From Halanaeroarchaeum sp. HSR-CO (GTDB taxonomy: Archaea; Halobacteriota; Halobacteria; Halobacteriales; Halobacteriaceae): a DNA stretch of 64,000 nucleotides. The position numbers and the translations under genes are program-made. The stretch covers positions 248,001 to 312,000 of the forward strand of contig NZ_CP087724.1 in NCBI RefSeq assembly GCF_024972755.1, in the 5' to 3' direction. The stretch's first letter is position 1. Every line of letters begins with the position of its first letter. The notes beneath the pieces were generated by a model. It was not told the DNA's origin, made no database searches, and saw only the letters and a program-made list of their open reading frames with translations. Shown one piece after another: positions 49,962 through 58,324 of the stretch.

Positions 49962-50464
49962 CTGGGAGCGTGTAGCCGGCCGGGAGGCAAAAGGTGTGCG
50001 GCTTGTGCCGTCCTCGCCGGGAGTCCCGCGAGCGAGTGCTAACGAGCGAGGGGGACTACGGCGAGGGAAGGAGTCGAACGAAGTGAGACGAGTGGACTCG
50101 CCGGGAGTGCGAGGGGCCGACCGAAGGGAGGCTCCTCGGAATTGTGAGCGGGGAGGAACGAACCGCGAACTGCGAGCCGCGAGGCCCGAGCCCAGCGAGG
50201 GCCTCGGAATTGCGAGCGGCGAAGCCGCGAGCCGCGCGGCCGATCGAAGGGAGGCCTCGGAAGTGTGAGCGGCGAAGCCGCGAGCCGCGCGGCCGATCGA
50301 AGGGAGGCCTCGGAAGTGTGAGCGGCGAAGCCGCGAGCCGCGACCGATGGGAGCCCCCTCGAACATGCGGGCGGGGAGTGTAGCGAAGCCGCGAGCCCGA
50401 GACCCACTGCAGGCACGGCCCATCGCCCGAACACATTTAGCGGTCACCGCACAACTCCGAGTCG
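49962..50464. other. long noncoding stretch with degenerate repeats
   Basis: About 500 bases between the radical SAM gene and the DUF373 gene carry low-complexity sequence made of gcgag/ccgcg/gaagg words. Open frames here exist on several strands only because of this composition. The central part holds a clear tandem repeat (separate entry). A TATA-like catttagc (50435-50442) about 27 bases before 50465 probably serves the DUF373 gene. Confidence 0.6.
50131..50360. repeat. 53-base tandem repeat
   Basis: Units begin with gcctcgg at 50201, 50254 and 50307, exactly 53 bases apart. The first two units differ only at aattgc versus aagtgt near the start; the third matches for about 36 bases and then decays. 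A more diverged 70-base version precedes them from 50131. Each unit contains the hairpin gcggc-gaa-gccgc. No spacers, so it is not a CRISPR array. Confidence 0.85.
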
Positions 50465-51538
50465 ATGCTGTTGGTCCTCTGTGTGGACTTAGACGACGAC
50501 CTCGGTCGCAAGACCGGCGTCCCGACGCCAGTCATCGGGCGGAACGAGGTCGAACACGCCGCGGTCTCGCTCGCCGAGGCCGACCCCGAGGACAGCGACG
50601 TGAACGTCCTCTTCGAGGGCGTCCGACTGCACGACACGCTCGGCGGCGAGGAGCGGGTCGAGGTGGCAGCGGTCACCGGCACCGACCGGGGGGACGTCGC
50701 AGCCAACCGGAAGGTCGGTCGGGAGGTCGACGAGGTGCTGGCGACCATCCAGTCGACCGACCAGGTGCGCATCGTGGTCGTCACCGACGGCGCACAGGAC
50801 GAGAGCGTCGTTCCGGTCATCCGATCGCGAGCACCCATCGACTCGGTCCGTCGAGTGGTCGTCAGGCAGGCCCAGGACCTCGAGTCGATGTACTACACCC
50901 TCAAGCAGGTGATGAACGATCCGGAGACGCGGGGGACGATCCTGGTGCCGCTTGGCGTCCTCCTCCTCATCTATCCGCTGGCGGTGCTCGCCGAATTCCT
51001 GGGTCTCCCGGGTGCCGTCCTCGGCATCTCGTCCGCGATGGTGGGGCTGTACGCGCTCTTCCGTGGACTCGGCCTCGAAGACAGCGTGGACGACTTCGTC
51101 TCGCGCGTCCGTGACAGTCTCTACACCGGCCGGGTCACGCTCATCACCTACGTCGTGGCGGCGGCGTTGCTCGTCGTCGGCGGCGTGGAGGGGCTCGCTC
51201 ACCTCCAGGCGCTACAGGCGAGCGGGGAACCGGGCGCCGGCCAGGTGGTCTCGGCACTCTTCTACGGCTCCGTGCGCTGGTTCGCCGCGGCAGCGCTCAC
51301 CACGAGTCTCGGACAGATCACCGACGAGTACCTCTCGGGGCGGTTCCGCTGGCGATACCTCAACGCCCCGTTCTACGTCGCGGCCATCGCCGCGGTGTTG
51401 CACACCGTCTCGGCGTTCTTCCTCGGGTACGTCACGCTCGCCGAACTGGCGGCGGTCCTCACGGTGGGGACGCTAGTGAGCGTGTTGAGCACATTGGCGT
51501 TCGCCGTGGTGGAATCCCGACGGGCCGAAGCGGCCTGA
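50465..51538 (+). CDS. DUF373 family membrane protein
   Basis: This 357-residue protein is conserved in archaea. Residues 1-140 form a soluble alpha/beta domain starting LLVLCVDLDDDLGRKTGVPT (typical DUF373 opening) with VVTDGAQDE near residue 105. Six to seven membrane helices follow from about residue 160. Function not established; it is often found beside lipid or isoprenoid genes, and here it is convergent with a polyprenyl synthase with no gap between the stops. Confidence 0.8.
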   Translation: MLLVLCVDLDDDLGRKTGVPTPVIGRNEVEHAAVSLAEADPEDSDVNVLFEGVRLHDTLGGEERVEVAAVTGTDRGDVAANRKVGREVDEVLATIQSTDQVRIVVVTDGAQDESVVPVIRSRAPIDSVRRVVVRQAQDLESMYYTLKQVMNDPETRGTILVPLGVLLLIYPLAVLAEFLGLPGAVLGISSAMVGLYALFRGLGLEDSVDDFVSRVRDSLYTGRVTLITYVVAAALLVVGGVEGLAHLQALQASGEPGAGQVVSALFYGSVRWFAAAALTTSLGQITDEYLSGRFRWRYLNAPFYVAAIAAVLHTVSAFFLGYVTLAELAAVLTVGTLVSVLSTLAFAVVESRRAEAA

Positions 51539-52432
51539 TCAGCTATCGCGTTCGGCGACGAAGACGGCGAGGTCTTCGAGGTAGGCCTGTGCCTGTCCGT
51601 CGGCCGGATCGATGCTGTCGAGGGCGGCGAGTGCCTGTCGTGACTCCTCGCGAGCCTGTTCTGTCAGCGTCTCGGGCGACTGTCCGGTGACCCTGACGAT
51701 TGAGGGTCGTTCCATCTGGTCGTCGTGGCCGACGGGCTTGCCGAGCGATTCGGCGTCGCTCGTCGTGTCGAGGACGTCGTCTCTGATCTGGAAGGCGATA
51801 CCGACCCGTTCGGCGTACTCGCCGAAGGCATCGATGGTGGGGCCGTTCGCGTCGGCGGCGATGGCGCCGAGTTCGGCGGCGGCCCTGAACAGGGCACCCG
51901 TCTTTCTGCGCGCCAGCTCCATGTACTCCCCTTCGGTCGTCGGCTGGTCGACCAGTTCGGTCGCCTCGCCCTCGCCGAGTTCGACCAGGGCCTTCGAGAC
52001 CGATTCGAGCGCACGTGGATCGGCGGAGAACAGGTGAAAGGCCTCGCCGAGCAGCCCATCGCTGGCCACGATGGCGGGGCCGTGGCCGTACTGGGACCAC
52101 GCGCTCTTCGTCCCGCGTCGGAGTGTCGATCGGTCGATGATATCGTCCACGACGAGCGACGCGTTGTGGACGAGCTCGATACCGACTGCAAAGTCAAGCG
52201 CCAGGTCGCCATCTGGACCGACCTGCAGGGGGTTCTCGGGACCCGCATCCGTGGCCCAGACGTCACCGCCGGCGGCCTCGCAGGAGAGAATCGTCAACGT
52301 CGGGCGGACGCGCTTGCCGCCGGCGAGGACGACGTGCTCGAGCTCCTCCCGGAGTCGTGGCGGGTCCACCGCCGCCACCACATCCCGGAGACGCCCTTCG
52401 ACAGCGTCGCGACGAGCCTCCACGTACTCCAT
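51539..52432 (-). CDS. polyprenyl diphosphate synthase (geranylgeranyl or longer)
   Basis: This 297-residue trans-prenyltransferase condenses isopentenyl diphosphate with allylic diphosphates to make C20 or longer chains for archaeal lipids or quinones. First Asp-rich motif in VVDDIIDRSTLRRG (residues 90-105), second in IRDDVLDTTSDAESLGKP. Alanine and serine at the fifth and fourth positions before the first motif leave room for a C20 or longer product. Minus-strand TATA-like ttatgtat about 30 bases before the ATG. Confidence 0.88.
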   Translation of the reverse strand: MEYVEARRDAVEGRLRDVVAAVDPPRLREELEHVVLAGGKRVRPTLTILSCEAAGGDVWATDAGPENPLQVGPDGDLALDFAVGIELVHNASLVVDDIIDRSTLRRGTKSAWSQYGHGPAIVASDGLLGEAFHLFSADPRALESVSKALVELGEGEATELVDQPTTEGEYMELARRKTGALFRAAAELGAIAADANGPTIDAFGEYAERVGIAFQIRDDVLDTTSDAESLGKPVGHDDQMERPSIVRVTGQSPETLTEQAREESRQALAALDSIDPADGQAQAYLEDLAVFVAERDS

Positions 52433-52510
52433 CGTAGACCGGTAGGTGACTGCCGCGGAAATACATAACGAAGCCGTGCGCCCGTGCGAACGCTGACTGC
52501 GTCCAGGCGG

Positions 52511-53461
52511 TCAGTTCAGCTCGTCGATGAGTTCGGGGACGACGTCGAAGAGGTCGCCGACGATACCGTAATCGGCGATGTCGAAGATTGGCGCGTTGGG
52601 GTCCTTGTTGACCGCGATGATCGTTTCTGCGCCTTTCATGCCGGCGACGTGCTGGACGGCACCGGAGATGCCGATGGCGAGGTAGACCGTGGGCGTGACG
52701 GTCTTGCCGGACTGACCGACCTGGCGGTTCTTGGGCAGCCAGCCGTTGTCGACGATGGGGCGCGAGGAGGAGATGGTCGCGCCCGTAACCTCCGCGAGGT
52801 CCTCGATGAGCGAGAGGTTCTCTTCTTCCTCGATGCCGCGGCCGACGGAGACCAGGAAGTCCGCCTCGGAGATGTCGACGTCGCCGGCACCGACTTCCTC
52901 GTAGCCGGTGACAGTGGAGCCGAGGTCGCCGATGTCGAGGTCGTGGGCGGTGATTTCGGGTTCGGCCACCGCCTCGGCGGGCGGGAACTCGCCGCCGCGG
53001 ACGGTCACGACGAAGGGCCCCTCGGCCACCTCGATGACGGTCTCGACCTTGGAGCCGTACATCTCGCGGTTGACGACGAGTCCTTCACCGTCGACGTCGA
53101 CGGCGACGGCGTCGGTCACGAGCGGGCGGCCGAGGCGGCCGGCGAGCGCCGGGGCGTAGTCGAGGCCGTTGACGCTGTTCGGTGTGATGACGAACTCGGG
53201 GTCGAGGTCGCCCGCCAGCGCCACGAGGGCTGCCACGTAGCGGTCGTGGTTGAACTCCTCGCCATCCGCGACGGTGTGGATGGCGTCGACGCCCTCGCGG
53301 GAGAGGTCCTCGGCGTACTCCTCGACGTCACCGCTGATGACGGCGACGTGGAGGTCACCCTCGGCGGCGTCGGCGAGGCGTCGCCCGGCCGTGAGGAGTT
53401 CGTAGCTGACCTCGCGCAGTTCGCCCCGGCGGTGTTCGGCGACGACGAGTACGTCGCTCAT
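52511..53461 (-). CDS. etfA: electron transfer flavoprotein alpha subunit
   Basis: This 316-residue protein binds FAD in its C-terminal domain ([20 protein letters not shown], then [20 protein letters not shown]) and pairs with EtfB to carry electrons from acyl-CoA and other dehydrogenases to the respiratory chain. Start overlaps the etfB stop by 4 bases (ATGA). Confidence 0.92.
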   Translation of the reverse strand: MSDVLVVAEHRRGELREVSYELLTAGRRLADAAEGDLHVAVISGDVEEYAEDLSREGVDAIHTVADGEEFNHDRYVAALVALAGDLDPEFVITPNSVNGLDYAPALAGRLGRPLVTDAVAVDVDGEGLVVNREMYGSKVETVIEVAEGPFVVTVRGGEFPPAEAVAEPEITAHDLDIGDLGSTVTGYEEVGAGDVDISEADFLVSVGRGIEEEENLSLIEDLAEVTGATISSSRPIVDNGWLPKNRQVGQSGKTVTPTVYLAIGISGAVQHVAGMKGAETIIAVNKDPNAPIFDIADYGIVGDLFDVVPELIDELN

Positions 53462-54255
53462 TCGCCGAGCACCCCCACGTCCGCGAGGACGTCAGCAAGT
53501 TGGCCAGCCTGGTCGCCGGCGTCACCTTCGAGGAATTCGGCTTCGCCCTCCGCTTCGGGTTCGAACATCTCGGCGACCTGGAGGACGGAGTCGGCGTCCG
53601 ACTCCTCGAGGCCCAGATCGGCGAGGGTCTTCGGGGCGATCTCCTTGGACTGGGCCTGGCGAATCCCACGCAGACTGGCGTAGCGGGGCTCGTTGATACC
53701 CGTCTGGATGGTGAATACGGCCGGAACGTCGACGTCGGTGAGTTCCTCGAGCCCGCCCTCGAGTTCGCGGCGGACGTGGGCGACGCCCTCGTCGAGGTCG
53801 AGATCGAGGTTGTTGACGACGGCGGCCCACTCGTAGTCGATGCGTTCGGCGAGGGCGACGCCGGTCGCGCCGAAGCTATCGTCGTTGGCCTGGACGCCCG
53901 TCAGGACGATGTCCGGTTGTTCTTCCTCGACGATTGCGGCGAAGATATCGGCCTTTGTCTCGACGTCGAGGAGGTCCTGGGCCTCGAGTGCGTCGTCCCA
54001 GACGCGGACGGCGCGGTCGGCACCCTTCGCGAGGGCCATGCGGATCGTTTCTTCTGCGCGCTCGGGGCCGATGGTCGCGGCGACGACCTCGTCGGCGAGC
54101 CCCTCCTCGACGAGTTGGACGCCCTCTTCGACGGCGTAGTCGTCCCACTCGTTGAGGTCGTACTCGAGGTAGGTCTCCTCGATTTCGTTGTCGGCGATCT
54201 GGAAGTCGTCGGCGACTTCGGCGATCTCTTTGACGGTGACGAGGATCTTCATCAT
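53458..54255 (-). CDS. etfB: electron transfer flavoprotein beta subunit
   Basis: This 265-residue protein reads ILVTVKEIAEVADDFQIAD at the start, with IVLTGVQANDDSFGATGVAL in the middle, the family signature region. Two ATG codons in a row (54255, 54252). Minus-strand TATA-like gtttacg near 54281-54287 fits a leaderless start. First gene of the etfBA operon. Confidence 0.92.
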   Translation of the reverse strand: MMKILVTVKEIAEVADDFQIADNEIEETYLEYDLNEWDDYAVEEGVQLVEEGLADEVVAATIGPERAEETIRMALAKGADRAVRVWDDALEAQDLLDVETKADIFAAIVEEEQPDIVLTGVQANDDSFGATGVALAERIDYEWAAVVNNLDLDLDEGVAHVRRELEGGLEELTDVDVPAVFTIQTGINEPRYASLRGIRQAQSKEIAPKTLADLGLEESDADSVLQVAEMFEPEAEGEAEFLEGDAGDQAGQLADVLADVGVLGE

Positions 54256-54357
54256 CGATTGGGTTGTGACGGCAGGACGTAAACGTTTGTGAAACCGCCC
54301 ACCGCGTGCTGGGGGTTGTCGGTACCGAGAGCGAGCGTTCGACCAGGCGACACTGCC

Positions 54358-55431
54358 TCAGATGTCTTCGTCGGGCAGGGAGATGAGGTTCTCCCGACCG
54401 AGTCGAAGTTTCTCGACGCGGCCTTCCTCGGCCATCGATGACAGTAACTGGGAGACCTTCGCGTTCGACCACCGGGTCTCCTCGACGATGCGTGCCTGTT
54501 TCATCCGGCCGCCGTGCTTCTCGAGCAATCGTTCGACCCGCTCCTCGTCGCTGAGAAGTTCCAGGTCCGCCGCTTCGTCGCCTTCGTCGGTTGTCGGTGG
54601 TGTCCCTACCGGTGTTTTTTCAGGTCCTGTTTCCTGTCCCGTTCCGGCAGCCGGTCCGGGTTCCGTCGGGGCGTCGTCGGTTTCGGCCGAAGAGCCATCA
54701 CCCGCGACGGTCTGCACCCAGCCCCGTCGCCAGCCCAGGAGGACGAGACCCCCGACGACCACGCCGGCGATCAGTGCCATCGAGGCGGCGACCGGGAGCG
54801 AGACCGGCAGGGGGCCGGGCGGTATCGGTTCGAACGTCACGACTGGTTGGCCCGGTCCGAACGCCTGGGGGCCGTCCCACTGGAGTGTTCCGTTCGTGAT
54901 TGCCTGGAGCGGTTCGACCGTGTGGACCTTGTACCCCGCTGGCGGTTCGATGCTGAGGGTCTGGTTGGGACCCAGGTCGCCGAACCAGCCGCCTGCGAAG
55001 GCCGCTCCCACCTGCACCTCGTCCTCGCCGATTTCGGCGAAGTTGGTCCAGGTGAACGAGAGGGTGAGATGACCGACTGGCGTGCCGTTTACGGTCCCGA
55101 CGTTGGTGGTACGGTCGATACGGGTGATCGTCATCGACTGTCCCGTCCGCTCGGAGACGCGGGCGGCGGCTTCGCGGAAGGGGTCCACCGAGAGGGTGTC
55201 GTCGGCCGTTCCCGATTCGAACTCGGCCCGGAGCGTCTCGAACGCGCGCTCGTCGGTCTCGTTCTCGAGGGGGATCCTGACCGTGACGTCCCAGCGTGCA
55301 TCACCGTCTTCCTGGACCGTGATGTGGAACTGGGTATCGGGGGCGGGGGGCGGGGACTGGGCCTGAGCGGTCCCGGCCATCGGGGACACGAGAACGCTCA
55401 GGACCACCAGGAGGAGGGCTACCCGGCGCAT
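54358..55431 (-). CDS. membrane-anchored protein with cytosolic winged-helix domain
   Basis: In this 357-residue protein a signal peptide (residues 1-24) leads to an extracytoplasmic beta domain (30-205). One membrane helix follows (about 212-235), then a Pro/Thr-rich linker and a C-terminal winged helix (ERVERLLEKHGGRMKQARIV, then NAKVSQLLSSMAEEGRVEKL). The layout is that of haloarchaeal one-component sensors whose DNA-binding part sits under the membrane. Targets unknown; divergent from the next gene. Confidence 0.75.
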   Translation of the reverse strand: MRRVALLLVVLSVLVSPMAGTAQAQSPPPAPDTQFHITVQEDGDARWDVTVRIPLENETDERAFETLRAEFESGTADDTLSVDPFREAAARVSERTGQSMTITRIDRTTNVGTVNGTPVGHLTLSFTWTNFAEIGEDEVQVGAAFAGGWFGDLGPNQTLSIEPPAGYKVHTVEPLQAITNGTLQWDGPQAFGPGQPVVTFEPIPPGPLPVSLPVAASMALIAGVVVGGLVLLGWRRGWVQTVAGDGSSAETDDAPTEPGPAAGTGQETGPEKTPVGTPPTTDEGDEAADLELLSDEERVERLLEKHGGRMKQARIVEETRWSNAKVSQLLSSMAEEGRVEKLRLGRENLISLPDEDI

Positions 55432-55549
55432 TTGTAGGTGGTCACCGCCGCTGGGTGAAAGTAGTTTCTATTGTAACGGTTCTCCCATCTCCACGAGGGG
55501 ATACCGGGCCTCCGCATTCCTTTTATCAATCGCCGCGAAAGAGACTCGC

Positions 55550-56770
55550 ATGAACAGAGCGGTCCCCGCCCTCCTGGCCGCCCTTGTTGTACTGGCGAGT
55601 GCCGGCGCCGTGGTCGGCGTCTCCCCGCCCGGGACGTCTGACCAGCGTGCGGCCGGTACCGTCGACGGCATCTCGGCGAACACGACTGACGTGCTGGTCC
55701 TCGAGTCGATCGACACCGCGGCGTTCGACCGCGCGGATCTCGTCGTCACCCGGGCGGTCGACGCCCAGTCGAGTGGGCTCGTCGAGTCGTTCGAACAGCA
55801 ACGCGTGACCGAGGCCGTGACACGGGCGGCATCGGACGAGGAAGCGCGCGCGGCCATCCGGAACGCGACAGACGAGGTCGACCGTCGCACACGGGCCCTC
55901 GTGGCGGACGAACGGACCGCGCGAGACGCGTTCATGGCGGGCGAGATGAGCGCAGAGTCGTATCTCGTGACGCTGGGCCGGATTCACGCTCGTGCGTCGT
56001 CGCTCGAGGCGACCGTCCAGACGATCGAGGACCTCGATCAACTGTCGGTCGGCGACGAACGTCGCGCCCAGATCCGAGCCGAACTATCGACACTGCAAGG
56101 ACCGGTACGGGCCGAACTCGCGGCGGCGATCCAGGGCGATGGGCCGTCGAAACGGACCTTCGTGGGGGTCTCCGCCAACGGCGTGACGCTCGCGACCCTC
56201 GCCGGGAACGAGTACGTGCGCGAGACGGTCCGGACCGACAACCGTGACGACGACATCGGCCGGCTGACCTTCGACGAGGCGGAAGGGCGCTTCGCCGAAC
56301 TGTACCCGTGGGCCTCGGAGAACAAACAGCGGATCAGCATGGGGGCGCTCGGGTCGGATGTCTACGTCGTCGAGTACACCCACGACCACGGGACGATCCA
56401 CTCCTCGCTGGACGCCTCGACCGGTGAGACATTCAGGGAAGAACAGACGAAGAATCTCGCCGACACCCAGGCTGCGGACTCGCAGTGGATCGAGACCGGG
56501 GACCTCGTCGTCGGGGTCTCGGACACGTATCCGGGCGGTCCAGTCCGCGTGAACGTGACGAACGCGACCGGCGCACCCGTCGCCGCGGACGTCTCTGTCA
56601 ACGGGACCGCGGTTGGCGAGAGTTCCGATCGGGACAGCATCGTCTGGGCGCTCAGTCCCGCCACGGAGTACACCGTCACGGTGACGACCGAGGACGAAAG
56701 CGTCGAGGTGCTGGTCGATCCCGCCAGTAACGACCTGGAACCCGTCGACGGGACGCTCACCCAGCGTTAA
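55550..56770 (+). CDS. exported protein of unknown function
   Basis: This 406-residue protein has a signal peptide (AVPALLAALVVLASAGAVVG). A helical domain spans residues 60-185 and a mixed domain follows with DEAEGRFAELYPWASENKQR. The C-terminus holds an Ig-like beta domain, about residues 320-400 (GPVRVNVTNATGAPVAADVS). A surface or cell-wall role is likely. It is followed 27 bases later by a pilin-like gene. Confidence 0.65.
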   Translation: MNRAVPALLAALVVLASAGAVVGVSPPGTSDQRAAGTVDGISANTTDVLVLESIDTAAFDRADLVVTRAVDAQSSGLVESFEQQRVTEAVTRAASDEEARAAIRNATDEVDRRTRALVADERTARDAFMAGEMSAESYLVTLGRIHARASSLEATVQTIEDLDQLSVGDERRAQIRAELSTLQGPVRAELAAAIQGDGPSKRTFVGVSANGVTLATLAGNEYVRETVRTDNRDDDIGRLTFDEAEGRFAELYPWASENKQRISMGALGSDVYVVEYTHDHGTIHSSLDASTGETFREEQTKNLADTQAADSQWIETGDLVVGVSDTYPGGPVRVNVTNATGAPVAADVSVNGTAVGESSDRDSIVWALSPATEYTVTVTTEDESVEVLVDPASNDLEPVDGTLTQR

Positions 56771-56797
56771 AATACCGAGACCGGACAACCCGTCGCC

Positions 56798-57307
56798 ATG
56801 ACCGCATCACCGGCCACCGACCGCGGCGTCTCACCGGCCATCGGCACGATCACGCTCGTTCTCCTGACGATACTGCTCGCGGCCGTTGGGACGTCGGTCG
56901 TGGGTTCGACACCGTTGGACACGGCCTCGCCGCCGCAGTCCGTCGCGATATCGGCGACGGCCGACGACACCGGTAGGATAACCGTCTCTCATCGGGGCGG
57001 GCCGCCGATAGACGTCGAATCGACGACGCTTCACGTCTCGGTCGACGGCCGACCGCTGGCGACACAGCCCCCGGTCCCCTTCTTCTCGACGAGCGGCTTC
57101 GAGCCAGGGCCGACCGGTGCGTTCAATTCGGCGAGCGATCCGCGGTTGCGGGTCGGCGACACGGCGAGTTTCACGGTCGCCGGAACGAACGCGCCCGCGG
57201 TAACGGTGGGGTCCACGGTAGAAGTGCAGGTGCTCCGGGACGACCGGGTCCTGGCGAGCGCGGAGACCTCAGTCGACCGGCGACCGGGCGACGGTGACGA
57301 GGGCTAG
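56798..57307 (+). CDS. archaeal type IV pilin-like protein
   Basis: This 169-residue protein has an N-terminus RGVSPAIGTITLVLLTILLA, the archaeal class III prepilin signal: a short basic leader, then a hydrophobic helix processed by PibD at the residues before the helix. The rest is a small beta domain. Its 3' end overlaps the convergent methyltransferase gene by 39 bases. Confidence 0.75.
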   Translation: MTASPATDRGVSPAIGTITLVLLTILLAAVGTSVVGSTPLDTASPPQSVAISATADDTGRITVSHRGGPPIDVESTTLHVSVDGRPLATQPPVPFFSTSGFEPGPTGAFNSASDPRLRVGDTASFTVAGTNAPAVTVGSTVEVQVLRDDRVLASAETSVDRRPGDGDEG

Positions 57308-57889
57308 GTCCCCGAAGTGCGCGGGCCCCATCGCCCGGTGGCGGATGTCCTCGAGGCCCGCCTGCTCGAACATCCGCTGGGCCTCTTCCTCGTCGTAGAA
57401 GAGCATGATCGCGTCCATGAACTGCTGGATGACGGGCCAGGGCGGGTAGTTCGGCCCGACGACGAGGATCTGCCCACCTGGCTCGACGACCCGGCGGAAC
57501 TCCTGGAGGGCCCGAACCGGGTTCGGCCAGTATTCGATCGATCCCGAGGACCAGAGCACGTCGAAGGAGTCGTCCGCGAACGGTAGGCGCTCGGCGTCGC
57601 CGCGGGTGAACCTGACCGAGTCCCCGTCGAATTTGGCGCGGGCCTTCTCGAGCTGGTGGATGCTCTGGTCGAGTCCCGTGACCTGGTCTGCGTACTCCAG
57701 CAGTCCCGCGGTCCCGAAGCCGGTGCCACAGCCCACGTCGAGGACGCGGTCGTCGTGGTCGATGTCGAGCATATCGAGCGCCCGCGAGCGCATCTCCTCG
57801 TTCCAGATGTAGGGGTTGACCCGGTCGTATACCTTCGAGAGGTACTTGTAGAACCGGCGTGCCCGGGCCTTGTCTTCGAGGATGCCCAT
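57269..57889 (-). CDS. class I SAM-dependent methyltransferase (MPBQ/MenG-like)
   Basis: This 206-residue protein begins MGILEDKARARRFYKYLSKV. SAM-binding motif VLDVGCGTGFGTAGLL (residues 48-63), then DVLWSSGSIEYWPNP and GGQILVVGPNYPPWP. The N-terminal KYLSKVYDRVNPYIW resembles methyltransferases of quinone side chains (MPBQ/MSBQ and demethylmenaquinone type), so menaquinone modification is possible. Substrate unproven. Confidence 0.75.
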   Translation of the reverse strand: MGILEDKARARRFYKYLSKVYDRVNPYIWNEEMRSRALDMLDIDHDDRVLDVGCGTGFGTAGLLEYADQVTGLDQSIHQLEKARAKFDGDSVRFTRGDAERLPFADDSFDVLWSSGSIEYWPNPVRALQEFRRVVEPGGQILVVGPNYPPWPVIQQFMDAIMLFYDEEEAQRMFEQAGLEDIRHRAMGPAHFGDLALVTVARSPVD

Positions 57890-57950
57890 TGTAGAAACGG
57901 TGGGAGAACGGCCACATAGGGGTTGCGTTCCGCCGTGGGGTTTCGCAACT

Positions 57951-57961
57951 CCCATATACGC
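57951..57961 (+). promoter_or_regulatory. TATA element of the ATP synthase operon
   Basis: The bases cccatatacgc lie about 37 bases before the atpH ATG at 57992, giving a short leader of around ten bases. Confidence 0.5.
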
Positions 57962-57991
57962 CGTCCTGCAAGGTGCGACCGGGAAACGCGT

Positions 57992-58324
57992 ATGCCGAGT
58001 GCAGAGGTTCTACAAGCAATACGGGATGCGGAATCCGAGGCCGACGAGATGGTGGCCGAGGCGGAGAGCGCCCGCGACGAGCGCATCGCCGAGGCCCGAG
58101 AGCGGGCCGACGACATCATCGAAGCGGCCCGGGAGGACGCCGAAGCATTGAAAGAAGAGCGCCTGGAGTCCGCGCTCGAAGATATCGAGGCTGAGCGAGA
58201 ACGGATCCTCGAGGCCGGCAACGAGGAGCGGGAAGCCATCGTCGAGGACGCAGCGGAGCGCATCGACGACGCGGTCGCGTTCGCGCTCAGCCAGTTCGAG
58301 GAGGCGGTGCATGCTCAGACCTGA
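57992..58324 (+). CDS. atpH: A-type ATP synthase subunit H
   Basis: This 110-residue protein is almost entirely a charged coiled coil (EADEMVAEAESARDERIAEA onwards). It is one of the two proteins of the peripheral stalk of the archaeal rotary ATPase, pairing with subunit E. First gene of the operon; the next start lies inside its last codons. Confidence 0.88.
   Translation: MPSAEVLQAIRDAESEADEMVAEAESARDERIAEARERADDIIEAAREDAEALKEERLESALEDIEAERERILEAGNEEREAIVEDAAERIDDAVAFALSQFEEAVHAQT

Noticed and set aside
50201-50360. CRISPR-like repeat
   Set aside because: The units are directly joined with no spacers, and no cas genes are present.
49962-50447. N-terminal extension of the radical SAM protein through the repeat region
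   Set aside because: The extension is translated repeat DNA. The protein begins with the conserved-looking MISKGCEQC just before the cluster motif.
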